From Chloroflexota bacterium (lineage in GTDB: Bacteria > Chloroflexota > Dehalococcoidia > Dehalococcoidales > JACQON01), in contig JACQON010000018.1 in NCBI GenBank assembly GCA_016202545.1, positions 31,546-95,545 of the forward strand: a stretch of 64,000 nt of DNA. Reading direction: 5' to 3'. Each line of letters opens with the position of its first letter. Position 1 is the first letter of the stretch. Made by a program: the position numbers and the translations under genes. The notes under the pieces were generated by a model, which saw only the letters and a list, made by a program, of their open reading frames with translations, made no database searches and was not told the DNA's origin. This document shows, one piece after another, positions 36,878-44,529 of this stretch.

Positions 36878-36904
36878 CACTAAAGGGGATGGAGTAGACA
36901 GCTA

Positions 36905-38602
36905 ATGCGCATTTCGAAGCTCTTCGGCAAGACGCAGAGAGAGACACCGGCTGAGGCGGATACCGTCAGCCACCAGTTGCTGCTCAAGGCAGGAATGATA
37001 AGCCAGCTGGCCGCCGGCGTCTATTCCTATCTGCCCCTGGCCTGGCGGGTGCTCAAGAAGATAGAGGCCATAATCCGCGAAGAGATGGACGGGGCCGGCG
37101 GCCAGGAGTTGAACATGCCTGTCCTCCAACCCCTGGAGCTATGGCAGCAGACCGGGCGGGACAAAGCCTTCGGCAAGGGGATGTTGGTCCTCTCCGACCG
37201 CAAGGAGCGCAAGCTGGTCCTGGGGCCGACCCATGAGGAGGTCGTCACAAGCCTGGTCAGCCACAATGTGCAGAGCTACCGCGACCTGCCCCTGCTGCTG
37301 TACCAGCTTCAGACCAAGTTCAGGGACGAGCCCCGTCCCCGGGCCGGCCTCATCAGGGTGCGCGAGTTCATCATGAAAGACCTGTACAGCTTTGACGCCG
37401 ATGATGACAGCCTGGCCCAGAGCTACGATAAGATGCTCCAGGCTTACCGGAACATCTACGCCCGCTGCGGCCTGCCCGCCACGCTGGTCGAGGCCGATAG
37501 CGGCGCCATCGGCGGCAAGGACTCGCACGAGTTCATGGCCCTGGTCGAAAGCGGCGAGGATGAAATCATCTACTGTAATAGCTGCGGGTACGCCGCCAAC
37601 GTTGAGAAGGCGCAGAGCATCAAGGACGGAGTGGCTGGCGGCAAACCGCTGCCGGTGGAGGAGGTCAGCACGCCGGGGAAGACCTCCATTGAGGAGGTAG
37701 CCGGTTTTCTCAAAGTGCTGCCCAGCCATACCATCAAAGCAGTCTTCCATGTCGCTGACGGGAAGCTGGCCTTCGTGGTCATCCGGGGCGACCTCGAAGT
37801 GAACGAGGTCAAGCTGAAGAACGTCCTGCGCTGTACTGAGCTACGCATGGCCACCGAAGCCGAGGTGAAGGAAGCCGGCATCGTGGCTGGCTCAGCCTCG
37901 CCGGTGGGGATAAAGGGGATTAAAGTCGTTGCCGACGACTCTATAACCACCGGGGTGAATTTTGTCGCCGGGGCCAATAAGCCGGATACCCACCTCAGAA
38001 ATGTCAACTACCCCAGGGACTTCACTGCTGACATGGTCGCCGATATAGCCCGGGCCAGCGCCGGCCACCGCTGTCCCACGTGCGAGAGCAAGCTATTATC
38101 CGCACGCGGCATCGAGGTAGGCCACGTCTTCAAGCTGGGCACTTTCCTCAGTGAGAAGCTGGGGGCGTTTTATGTTGACGCCAGCGGCGTCTCCCGTCCC
38201 ATCGTCATGGGATGCTACGGCATCGGCGTGGGCAGAGTGCTGGCGGCCATCATCGAGCTGAACCACGATAATAAAGGCATCGTCTGGCCGCTGTCCGTCG
38301 CCCCGTATCACATCTGCCTGTGCCCGCTTTTCATGGAGAACCCGAAAGTGGTGGCCGCGGCTGAAAGCCTGCATGACGAGCTTGAGGCGGCGGGCATGGA
38401 GGTGCTTTTCGATGACCGCGACGAATCGCCGGGGGTGAAGTTCAACGATGCCGACCTCCTGGGGATACCGCTGCGGGTCACCATCAGCCCACGCACCCTG
38501 GAGAAGAGCAGCGTGGAAGTAAAGCGGCGGTCAGAGAAAAGTCCTGAGCTTGTGCCCGTGGAGGGACTTGCCGCCAGGCTCAAGGAGCTTATTGAAGTCT
38601 AG
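36905..38602 (+). CDS. proS: Prolyl-tRNA synthetase (bacterial type)
   Basis: A 565-residue class II synthetase charging tRNA-Pro. Motif 2 is in RPRAGLIRVREFIMKDLYSF, motif 3 in GIGVGRVLAA, and an inserted editing domain lies between (about residues 220-390), giving the full bacterial length. It follows the housekeeping operon but is separated from it by repeats and a recombinase stub. Confidence 0.96.
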   Translation: MRISKLFGKTQRETPAEADTVSHQLLLKAGMISQLAAGVYSYLPLAWRVLKKIEAIIREEMDGAGGQELNMPVLQPLELWQQTGRDKAFGKGMLVLSDRKERKLVLGPTHEEVVTSLVSHNVQSYRDLPLLLYQLQTKFRDEPRPRAGLIRVREFIMKDLYSFDADDDSLAQSYDKMLQAYRNIYARCGLPATLVEADSGAIGGKDSHEFMALVESGEDEIIYCNSCGYAANVEKAQSIKDGVAGGKPLPVEEVSTPGKTSIEEVAGFLKVLPSHTIKAVFHVADGKLAFVVIRGDLEVNEVKLKNVLRCTELRMATEAEVKEAGIVAGSASPVGIKGIKVVADDSITTGVNFVAGANKPDTHLRNVNYPRDFTADMVADIARASAGHRCPTCESKLLSARGIEVGHVFKLGTFLSEKLGAFYVDASGVSRPIVMGCYGIGVGRVLAAIIELNHDNKGIVWPLSVAPYHICLCPLFMENPKVVAAAESLHDELEAAGMEVLFDDRDESPGVKFNDADLLGIPLRVTISPRTLEKSSVEVKRRSEKSPELVPVEGLAARLKELIEV

Positions 38603-38805
38603 CCCTTCTTCAGCTCTTTGGCCGGCTCGTCAGCTTTGACGGTTACGCTATCGGCGGGAAAGACGAACCGCTTGCCGCAGCCTCTCCAGCCGCCCTTCTT
38701 GTCCGACATGATGCCGGTGTAGAGGTTGACCTGGCCTTCCTTAATCGAGGCGTATTTGCCGGCGGTCTCCTTGCCGGTCTTATTATCCACGACTGTGATG
38801 CTCAT
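38599..38805 (-). CDS. Small hypothetical protein, 68 residues
   Basis: A short charged protein (MSITVVDNKTGKETAGKYAS) with one glycine/cysteine-rich patch (GGWRGCGKRFVFP). It has a GGAGG site before its ATG and overlaps the end of proS by four bases in convergent orientation. Family not recognised. Confidence 0.55.
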   Translation of the reverse strand: MSITVVDNKTGKETAGKYASIKEGQVNLYTGIMSDKKGGWRGCGKRFVFPADSVTVKADEPAKELKKG

Positions 38806-38861
38806 GATTGCCTCCTTTGGTAAATAACGGCATTAGCCCGGAGAGACAGGGAATATTCCGG

Positions 38862-39692
38862 TCAACTGTCAGACTTAACTACGGCTATTTTCTCCGCCGG
38901 CCCGCTGAAGAAATATCCGGAGCCGCCCTCCGCCACCAGGCGCATAAACTCAGCACCATCCCGCACCCTGATTCCACCCAGCACAGTGACGCCGCGGGCA
39001 AAGAACGGCTCCGGCCAGGGGCTGGCAGTAGGCCCGGCAAGCACCACGCCCCGGGCCCCGGAGCATAGCTCCAGCAGCCCATCCAGCCCACCCTCCACCA
39101 GCGCAGAGCCAGTAATTACAGCTATATCAGCTTCAGGCAGCACTTTATCAATAGACTCGGGCGGCGCCCATAGAGGAAGGTCTTCTCCTCTCAGCGCGTC
39201 CCGGTGTTTATCTATGACCCTTAGCTTTACCCCTTGCTCCTTGAGCTTCTTGATAAAAGGGATAAAGGCTCCCACCAGCACCACGCTGTCCCCGGCGCCG
39301 ATGTGCGCCATATCCAGGGCGTCAGCGTTGCTCACTATCCGCCCGCCAGGGATACCCTTTTCCGCCATCAAGCTCGCCGACAGGGCATTGAGTGTAGCCA
39401 CGCCAACGGCGCGGCGCAGGCGGAAGCGGCTGCGGGCTTCATCAGCCAGGTCCCAGGCAGTCCGCCCTCTCAGCCGACCGGCCTGCGGCATCTCGGCGGC
39501 GGAGCGCGGGCAGCACACTGTGTCGGCCAGGTCCCTGGGGGTGAAAGCCACCCCCACGTGCCCGTCGGACAACTGCACCGCGGTATAGAAGACCCCGATA
39601 CATACCTGGTCTACGGTGAGGGGCCGTTTGTCCAGCCCCCTTTCCAGCGAGGCAATCAGTTCGTCAATCAGCGTTGACCCGTCACCCTTCAT
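38862..39692 (-). CDS. DUF364 family protein (putative heavy-metal chelatase-like)
   Basis: A 276-residue protein with a DUF4213-like N-terminal part (residues about 30-80, CIGVFYTAVQLSDGHVG) and a Rossmann-like DUF364 C-terminal part (VVLVGAFIPFIKKL, then DIAVITGSALVEGGLDGLLE). The family is linked to metal handling or molybdenum/corrinoid genes but has no proven reaction. It is followed upstream, on the same strand, by the six-cysteine duplicated protein and then by a ferredoxin gene, suggesting one redox/metal operon. ATG chosen over a TTG two codons earlier. Confidence 0.85.
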   Translation of the reverse strand: MKGDGSTLIDELIASLERGLDKRPLTVDQVCIGVFYTAVQLSDGHVGVAFTPRDLADTVCCPRSAAEMPQAGRLRGRTAWDLADEARSRFRLRRAVGVATLNALSASLMAEKGIPGGRIVSNADALDMAHIGAGDSVVLVGAFIPFIKKLKEQGVKLRVIDKHRDALRGEDLPLWAPPESIDKVLPEADIAVITGSALVEGGLDGLLELCSGARGVVLAGPTASPWPEPFFARGVTVLGGIRVRDGAEFMRLVAEGGSGYFFSGPAEKIAVVKSDS

Positions 39693-39708
39693 CGCCAAAC
39701 CTCACTAC

Positions 39709-40125
39709 TTAGAAACAGCCCAACTGACACTGGACGATATGAATCTTCAGCTTGGTGGCGGCATCGCCGACGTCCTTGCGGGTAACGCTGTGCTTCCTGG
39801 CCACTTCAAAAGCCACGGCGCAGGGCACATACCCGTCAACCAGCGATGCCTTAATCTCATCTGCCAGGGTCTGGCTTACCTGCAAATTGACGATGTCTTC
39901 GTGGGTTGCCTTCTTTACGCCGAAACAACCTAGCTGGCAGCCGATGAGCCTTACCTTTTGCTTGTTGGTCATATCCCCCACCTGGGCAGGAGTGACCCCC
40001 AGCTTCTTGGCTATTTTGAATGCCACCGGGCAGGTAAGATAGCCATCAACCAGCGATGCCTTAATCTCATCTCCCAGCCTTTTGTCCGTCTCGACAATAT
40101 CAGATGCGAACGCTTTTTCTGTCAC
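39709..40125 (-). CDS. Internally duplicated six-cysteine protein of unknown function
   Basis: A 138-residue protein made of two 52-residue copies (residues 17-68 and 87-138) with about 31 identical positions counted by eye. Each copy has DEIKASLVDGY, one cysteine followed by VAF, a helix-turn-helix-like stretch and a terminal CQLGCF. The three cysteines per copy keep the same spacing, which suggests a metal or Fe-S site or two equivalent disulfide-type sites. The DNA copies also share a 26-base identical word, so the duplication may be recent or maintained by gene conversion. Between DUF364 and ferredoxin genes on the same strand. Confidence 0.7.
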   Translation of the reverse strand: MTEKAFASDIVETDKRLGDEIKASLVDGYLTCPVAFKIAKKLGVTPAQVGDMTNKQKVRLIGCQLGCFGVKKATHEDIVNLQVSQTLADEIKASLVDGYVPCAVAFEVARKHSVTRKDVGDAATKLKIHIVQCQLGCF

Positions 40126-40162
40126 TACAGTCCTCCTTATCTATCTGAAAGACAGAGGCCTT

Positions 40163-40393
40163 TCACCTTTGCTCTGCCGGGCGGTCTTTCACTAATATTA
40201 TATCGAAAGGGCAACTGATAGCACCAGCGGAGCAAAATACCTCGCAATCGGTACAGTAGTCACAGTCCTCCGGCCTGACTATGGCAGCCTTGCCATTCAC
40301 CAGGTCTACCGCGCTGGCCGGGCACAGTTCCACGCAGTCCCCGCACGCCGTGCACTTGCTCTCATCTATTTCAGGAATTGTTACTCCTATCAT
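40163..40393 (-). CDS. 2[4Fe-4S] ferredoxin
   Basis: A 76-residue electron carrier. Cluster ligands are Cys14, 17, 20, 24 (CTACGDCVELCP) and Cys44, 47, 50, 54 (CDYCTDCEVFC), with an extra Cys61 in SCPF. The ATG after the G-rich stretch GCGGGGGG is preferred to a longer frame reaching 40444, which would start inside the predicted promoter. A predicted promoter and an operator-like site lie upstream (see 40446-40486). It probably supplies electrons to the proteins encoded with it. Confidence 0.85.
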   Translation of the reverse strand: MIGVTIPEIDESKCTACGDCVELCPASAVDLVNGKAAIVRPEDCDYCTDCEVFCSAGAISCPFDIILVKDRPAEQR

Positions 40394-40445
40394 AGTACCC
40401 CCCGCCATACACACCCTGTAAAATTCAGCATGACCATTTAGCATT

Positions 40446-40486
40446 ATTCTAACCAGCGTCCGGCCCGCCGTATACGACTTTTGTCG
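40446..40486 (-). promoter_or_regulatory. Operator-like site and predicted promoter of the ferredoxin gene
   Basis: On the minus strand, the core CGACAAAAGTCG (40475-40486, inside the 17-nt motif 40470-40486) is followed by TAGAAT (40451-40446). With a transcription start seven bases further, the motif is centred 41.5 bases upstream of it, the class II activator position of Crp/Fnr proteins. Exact copies of the 17-nt motif occur near 41.24 and 56.84 kb. Confidence 0.6.
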
Positions 40487-40492
40487 GAAATC

Positions 40493-41155
40493 CTAGACCA
40501 TCTTTCTCAACTTGTCAGGGTCAACCACGAGGATGCGCCGTCCTTCAATCTTGATAGCGCCCTCTTTTTCCAGCGCCTTCAGCGCCCGGCTTATCACGTC
40601 TCGAACTGTGCCTATCATGGCCGCCATCTCATCCTGGGTGAGACGCGGGACGGGCGCCTGGCTTTCTGTTGCCACCGCCAGGTCCAGAAGAGCTTTGGCC
40701 AGACGGCTGACCACGCTGCGGAAGGACAGGTCCTCGACCAGCATGGTGAGATGGCGCAGCCGGGCGGCGAAAAGCCTGATGATGTTCATAGCGGCGGGGC
40801 AATCGGCCACCAGGGACAGCATCGCCTCCCTGGGTATAACATAAACAGTGGTCGGCTCCAGCGCTGAACCGCTGGCCGGGTTAGGGCCGCCATCGAAGAC
40901 GGGGACGTCGTTGAATGTACTCTTCGGCCCGGCGATGAGCAGCACCTGCTCCCTCCCCTCCAGCGAGCTTTTGAAGATACGCACCCGCCCCGTTTTAACC
41001 ACGTACAGCCCCCGGCAGGGCTCTCCTTCCAGCAAGAGAGTCTCCCCCTTGGCGAAAGAGAGTTCCCTGATTTGCTCCTCGATTCGCCCTGCCGTTTCAT
41101 CGCTCAGGCCGGCGAAGTACGGCAGCGACCTGATAAAGTCAAGCCGCGAAGACAT
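40493..41155 (-). CDS. Crp/Fnr family transcriptional regulator
   Basis: A 220-residue regulator with an N-terminal cyclic-nucleotide-binding fold (about 15-125) and a C-terminal winged helix with the recognition helix GTVRDVISRALKALEKEG. The Arg of the cAMP-binding motif is not seen (PNPASGSA), and the Fnr N-terminal cysteine cluster is missing, so neither cAMP nor an Fnr-type Fe-S cluster is the expected signal. The SR pair in the recognition helix is kept, but the usual Glu is Asp. The start chosen is the third possible one (GGGGG upstream). It is divergent from the hemerythrin gene, and the 17-nt motif lies between the two. Confidence 0.9.
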   Translation of the reverse strand: MSSRLDFIRSLPYFAGLSDETAGRIEEQIRELSFAKGETLLLEGEPCRGLYVVKTGRVRIFKSSLEGREQVLLIAGPKSTFNDVPVFDGGPNPASGSALEPTTVYVIPREAMLSLVADCPAAMNIIRLFAARLRHLTMLVEDLSFRSVVSRLAKALLDLAVATESQAPVPRLTQDEMAAMIGTVRDVISRALKALEKEGAIKIEGRRILVVDPDKLRKMV

Positions 41156-41230
41156 CCAGGCATCCCCCATGATTAGCGCTGTCAAATCTTATCATAACCC
41201 AGGAGCCTCTGCATAGGCGACTGCCTTTTA

Positions 41231-41273
41231 CGACAAAAGTCGTATACACTTAGGAGGTGATTAATGCTAAAAT
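41231..41273 (+). promoter_or_regulatory. Operator-like site and predicted promoter of the hemerythrin gene
   Basis: The motif is a perfect inverted repeat TACGAC-AAAA-GTCGTA (41229-41244). A possible extended -10 box TGCTAAAAT lies downstream (TAAAAT 41268-41273), placing the centre about 43.5 bases upstream of the predicted start. The divergent Crp/Fnr gene starts 76 bases to the left, so the same site could also serve autoregulation. Confidence 0.55.
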
Positions 41274-41303
41274 TATATCAGATTGTACGCAAGGGGGTTA
41301 AGG

Positions 41304-42071
41304 ATGGCGTTTGATAAATCGTGCCCCGGCTCCCGCAGCATCCGCGAACCCACTCCCGGATATGTCAATTGCCCGGAGTGCGGCAAGGAAGTAGAAATCT
41401 GGACCGATGAACTTAAGGCCACCTGCCCCGGCTGTCACACCGTGGTACTCCGTGAGCAGGCGCCTTCCTGCATTGACTGGTGCCCTCACGCCAAGGAGTG
41501 CATAGGCCCTGAGGTTTACGAGAGGCTGAGGCCGCAGGCGGAAGAAGATGCCATAACCGCAGACGCCGGCATAGTTGACATTATCAAGAGGGAACATCAG
41601 CAGGCGGAGGAGAGGGTCAGCCTGCTGCGGGCTGCTTCTTTGTGTCTCAGGCTGGGCAACCTGACTCCCGGCTCGCCGGTACGAGATAAAGGCATTGACC
41701 ACCTGGGCAAAGTGCTGGACTTCTTTGACAAAGGGCTGAAGCTCCATTTCCGCCGCGAGGAGGAAGTGCTCTTCCCGGCCCTGGAGAAGCACACAGGGGT
41801 AGAGAAAAGCCCGACGCAGCTATTATTGGGTGAACACGCCCAGGTCTGGCAGTGGTATGACCAGTTGACGGCAAAGCTGGATGAGCTACGCCGGGATGGC
41901 CACCATGAGACTATTCCTGACGAAGTCCAGGAGATAGTTAATAAGGTGGTGCCTTTCCTGCAGGAGCACATAAAGAAGGAGAACGACTCCCTGTTGCCGC
42001 TGACCAAAAGGCTGCTGGGGAAAGACGAGCTTGACGACGTGGCCGGCAGATGGCGCTCGCTCAGCGCCTGA
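41304..42071 (+). CDS. Zinc-ribbon/hemerythrin-domain protein
   Basis: A 255-residue protein. The N-terminal part has CPEC (Cys23, Cys26) and CPGC (Cys41, Cys44), a likely zinc ribbon, then a further cysteine patch (CIDWCPHAKEC). The C-terminal part (about 90-240) is a hemerythrin-like four-helix bundle with KREHQQAEERV, HFRREEEVLFPAL, GEHAQVWQWYD and LQEHIKKENDSLLPL, holding the expected His and Glu ligands of a di-iron site. Relatives sense O2 or NO, or repair Fe-S clusters (YtfE/RIC). ATG chosen with TTAAGG upstream. Confidence 0.88.
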   Translation: MAFDKSCPGSRSIREPTPGYVNCPECGKEVEIWTDELKATCPGCHTVVLREQAPSCIDWCPHAKECIGPEVYERLRPQAEEDAITADAGIVDIIKREHQQAEERVSLLRAASLCLRLGNLTPGSPVRDKGIDHLGKVLDFFDKGLKLHFRREEEVLFPALEKHTGVEKSPTQLLLGEHAQVWQWYDQLTAKLDELRRDGHHETIPDEVQEIVNKVVPFLQEHIKKENDSLLPLTKRLLGKDELDDVAGRWRSLSA

Positions 42072-42097
42072 GGGACCGCCGCTACTGTCTCTGCAAA

Positions 42098-42442
42098 ATG
42101 TTCAACTCCAAAAGGGTCTACGATAGCCCAGAAACTGATGACGGGACCAGGGTCCTGGTTGACAGGCTCTGGCCGAGAGGGTTAACCAGAGAACAGGCCA
42201 GAATCGACCGCTGGATGAATGATATCGCCCCCAGCGACAGCCTGCGCCGCTGGTTCGCCCACAAAGAGGAACGCTGGGAGGAGTTCAAAAGGCGATACGC
42301 TGAGGAGCTAAGGGGTAAGGCAGCCCTAGCGCAAGAGCTGAAAGACCTTGGGGCGGTCGGAACGGTTACTTTGCTGTATGCCGCCAGGGACAGGGAAAAG
42401 AACAACGCGCAGGCGCTGCTGGAATTCTTAGAGACAGGGTGA
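42098..42442 (+). CDS. DUF488 family protein
   Basis: A 114-residue protein of the YeaO/DUF488 group: KRVYDSPETDDGTRVLVDRL, WPRGL and FAHKEERWEEF are diagnostic. Function unknown; some members are near nitrosative or heavy-metal stress genes. The internal ATG matching the family N-terminus is preferred to one overlapping hemerythrin at 42050. Same strand, 26 bases after hemerythrin. Confidence 0.82.
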   Translation: MFNSKRVYDSPETDDGTRVLVDRLWPRGLTREQARIDRWMNDIAPSDSLRRWFAHKEERWEEFKRRYAEELRGKAALAQELKDLGAVGTVTLLYAARDREKNNAQALLEFLETG

Positions 42443-43110
42443 TGCTTATGACTGGTGCTTTTCGCGATTTCCTGGGAAAAGTTGAGCCTATCAGGCTCAA
42501 GGAGCCGCTGGCAGAAACTCTGGGGGTTTTCGTCCGGGACGATGCCGTCCTGGAGTATACCTTCATTGATGTGGTCAAACTGGCTGGCCATGCCTGTCCT
42601 ACTACCGCTGCCGCCTACCTGTGCTGTTTGAAAGCTCTGGAAAGGCTTTATCCCGGCGAAATGCCGGTACGGGGAGACATTGCCATCACCGTTTACGGAG
42701 AGCCGGATGAAGGCGTCTACGGGGTGATGTCGCAGGTATTCAGCCTTTTGACCGGGGCGGCACCGGCCACCGGGTTTAAGGGCCTGGGGCCTAAATTCAA
42801 GAGAAAGAACCTCCTCAAATTCAGCCCGGCCAAGATGGAACCCGCCGCAATGTGTTTTGAATTCAGAAGGCTGGACACCGGCAAGGCGGTCCTGGTCAAG
42901 TTTTATCCCCGAGAAGTCCCCTCGCCGCAGGAGAAAGCAGAGAGGATGGGCGAGCTTATGGACCAGGTCATCTGGGATGTAGCCAGGGACGAGGAGAAGA
43001 AGCAGTTCCAGGACCTGTGGATGGGAAAGGTACAGAGCATGCTTCTGGACCGGCAGGACATAGACAGATGGCTGAGGGTGGAAGAAGTCGCCCGGCCGGC
43101 TGCTCAATAA
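42442..43110 (+). CDS. FmdE-like protein
   Basis: A 222-residue protein with the FmdE-type motif GHACPTTAAAYLCCLKALER near residue 50, where His and Cys probably bind metal. FmdE is encoded with molybdenum formylmethanofuran dehydrogenase in methanogens, but related domains are found with other metalloenzymes; no such enzyme is in the window. The ATG shares one base with the upstream TGA, indicating coupling with DUF488. Confidence 0.8.
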   Translation: MLMTGAFRDFLGKVEPIRLKEPLAETLGVFVRDDAVLEYTFIDVVKLAGHACPTTAAAYLCCLKALERLYPGEMPVRGDIAITVYGEPDEGVYGVMSQVFSLLTGAAPATGFKGLGPKFKRKNLLKFSPAKMEPAAMCFEFRRLDTGKAVLVKFYPREVPSPQEKAERMGELMDQVIWDVARDEEKKQFQDLWMGKVQSMLLDRQDIDRWLRVEEVARPAAQ

Positions 43111-43173
43111 ACAATCTCCAAGCTAGCGGCTCATCGTGATGGCGTAGTATACTGGTAAGTGAGGCAGCAGAAT

Positions 43174-43962
43174 ATGGGGATGAAGATATCAGTCTGTGGG
43201 AAAGGCGGCAGCGGCAAGAGCACTCTGGTGTCCTTGCTGGCCAGCGAAGCTCAGGCCATGGGCCTCCGCGTAGTGGTGATTGATTCAGATGAGTCGAACT
43301 CCGGGCTGTTCAGGATGCTTGGCTTCGCCCGGCCGCCTGTGCCGCTTATGGAGCTATTAGGTGGCAAGAAAGGCTTGAAACAGCGAATGGGCCGCCCTGA
43401 TGTCCTGGAGGAAACCCGCATTTACGTAGAAAACATACCGCCTCAGCACATAGCTCATAGAGATGGCCTCGCCCTGCTCAGCGTAGGTAAGATACTTCAG
43501 GCGCTCGAAGGCTGCGCCTGCCCCATGGGGGTGCTGAGCCGCGAGTTCGTCAATAAGCTCAAGCTCAGGGAGAACGAGATAGCTATCGTGGATATGGAGG
43601 CCGGCGTCGAGCATTTTGGCCGCGGCATCGACACCGGCATAGACACCGTGCTGGCGGTTGTAGAGCCATCGCTGGAATCAATTATCCTGGCTGAGAAGAT
43701 AAAGGGCCTCGCCGCCGGGCGCAATAGCTTCTGGGCTGTGCTAAACAAGGTGGACTCGGAGGCGCTGGCCGCGAGGTTGACAGCCGAAATGGAGAAAAGG
43801 GGCGTAGACGTAATCGCCGCCATACCCACCGACCCCGAGGTATTTGAGGCTGGCCTGGAGGGCCATATCGTAGGCAGGGGCAAAGCGTCTGCCGAGGCGA
43901 AAAAAGCCCTGGACTTTTTGCTATCAAAGCAGCGGGGCATCGGAGGCGACCTATGTGCTTGA
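43174..43962 (+). CDS. CooC-like nickel-insertion ATPase (MinD/ParA fold)
   Basis: A 262-residue ATPase with the P-loop GKGGSGKST at about residues 8-16 and the later switch VDMEAGVEHFGR. A CxC pair lies in EGCACPMG, as in CooC proteins that assist nickel insertion into carbon monoxide dehydrogenase. Its stop lies within the CooT-like gene (ten-base overlap). No CO dehydrogenase gene is in the window, so the target enzyme is unseen. Start chosen after AGTGAGG. Confidence 0.87.
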   Translation: MGMKISVCGKGGSGKSTLVSLLASEAQAMGLRVVVIDSDESNSGLFRMLGFARPPVPLMELLGGKKGLKQRMGRPDVLEETRIYVENIPPQHIAHRDGLALLSVGKILQALEGCACPMGVLSREFVNKLKLRENEIAIVDMEAGVEHFGRGIDTGIDTVLAVVEPSLESIILAEKIKGLAAGRNSFWAVLNKVDSEALAARLTAEMEKRGVDVIAAIPTDPEVFEAGLEGHIVGRGKASAEAKKALDFLLSKQRGIGGDLCA

Positions 43963-44150
43963 GCACTGTTTATCTCGATTCCAGCGGACGCCAGGAAGCA
44001 GTGATGCAGGACGTGGCCTACATAGAGGCCAGAGACGACGGCTTCGTGCTGGTGGGGCTTCTGGGAGGAGAAAAGTTCGTCCAGGGCAGGATAGCCAGCA
44101 TAGACTTCGCTGACAAGCATCAAGTAGTTCTCCAGAAGGTCGGCTCCTGA
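43953..44150 (+). CDS. CooT-like small nickel-binding protein
   Basis: A 65-residue protein beginning MCLSTVYLD. The cysteine at position 2 is the nickel ligand in characterised CooT, and the length and beta-rich pattern fit that family. It overlaps the CooC-like gene, so the two are translated together and likely deliver nickel to the same enzyme. Confidence 0.8.
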   Translation: MCLSTVYLDSSGRQEAVMQDVAYIEARDDGFVLVGLLGGEKFVQGRIASIDFADKHQVVLQKVGS

Positions 44151-44529
44151 GATAAGAGCCAGCCACTGAGAGTGTTTAATAACTACATGGCAGATAACTC
44201 CGTATGTCATTGCGAGCCGAAGCCCTGAGCGAAGCGAAGGGGCGGCGAAGCAATCTCCGACCAGGCACAGAAGAGCGCATGAGATTGCTTCGGGCTTTCG
44301 CCCTCGGGACTTCGGCGTGAGCTCAGTCGAACGCTGAACTCGGGCCTCGGACTGAAGCTCGGTCTGAAGGCTGAAGCCCTCGCAATGACAGAGTGTCGGT
44401 AAACAACCTCAGCCACTCGCAGTTGCGCTGCCTACCATTTGTTGCTACAATTGTCCTTGACAGCAGGCCCGGCTGTTACCTGAAGACCTGGCTCCGCAGA
44501 AGCAAGCGTTCCTGCCGAGGAAAAAGTCA
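44151..44529. repeat. Intergenic region with a long family A repeat
   Basis: TGTCATTGCGAG (44205-44216) and CTCGCAATGACA (ending 44390) form inverted ends of a 186-base element that also contains GAAGCAATCTC and GAGATTGCTTC. The left flank from 44173 matches the inverted copy at 6661-6730. No gene was seen. Confidence 0.7.

Noticed and set aside
40493..41155. Classical Fnr with an oxygen-sensing Fe-S cluster, or a cAMP-dependent Crp
   Set aside because: The N-terminal cysteine cluster of Fnr and the cAMP-contacting arginine of Crp are not seen.
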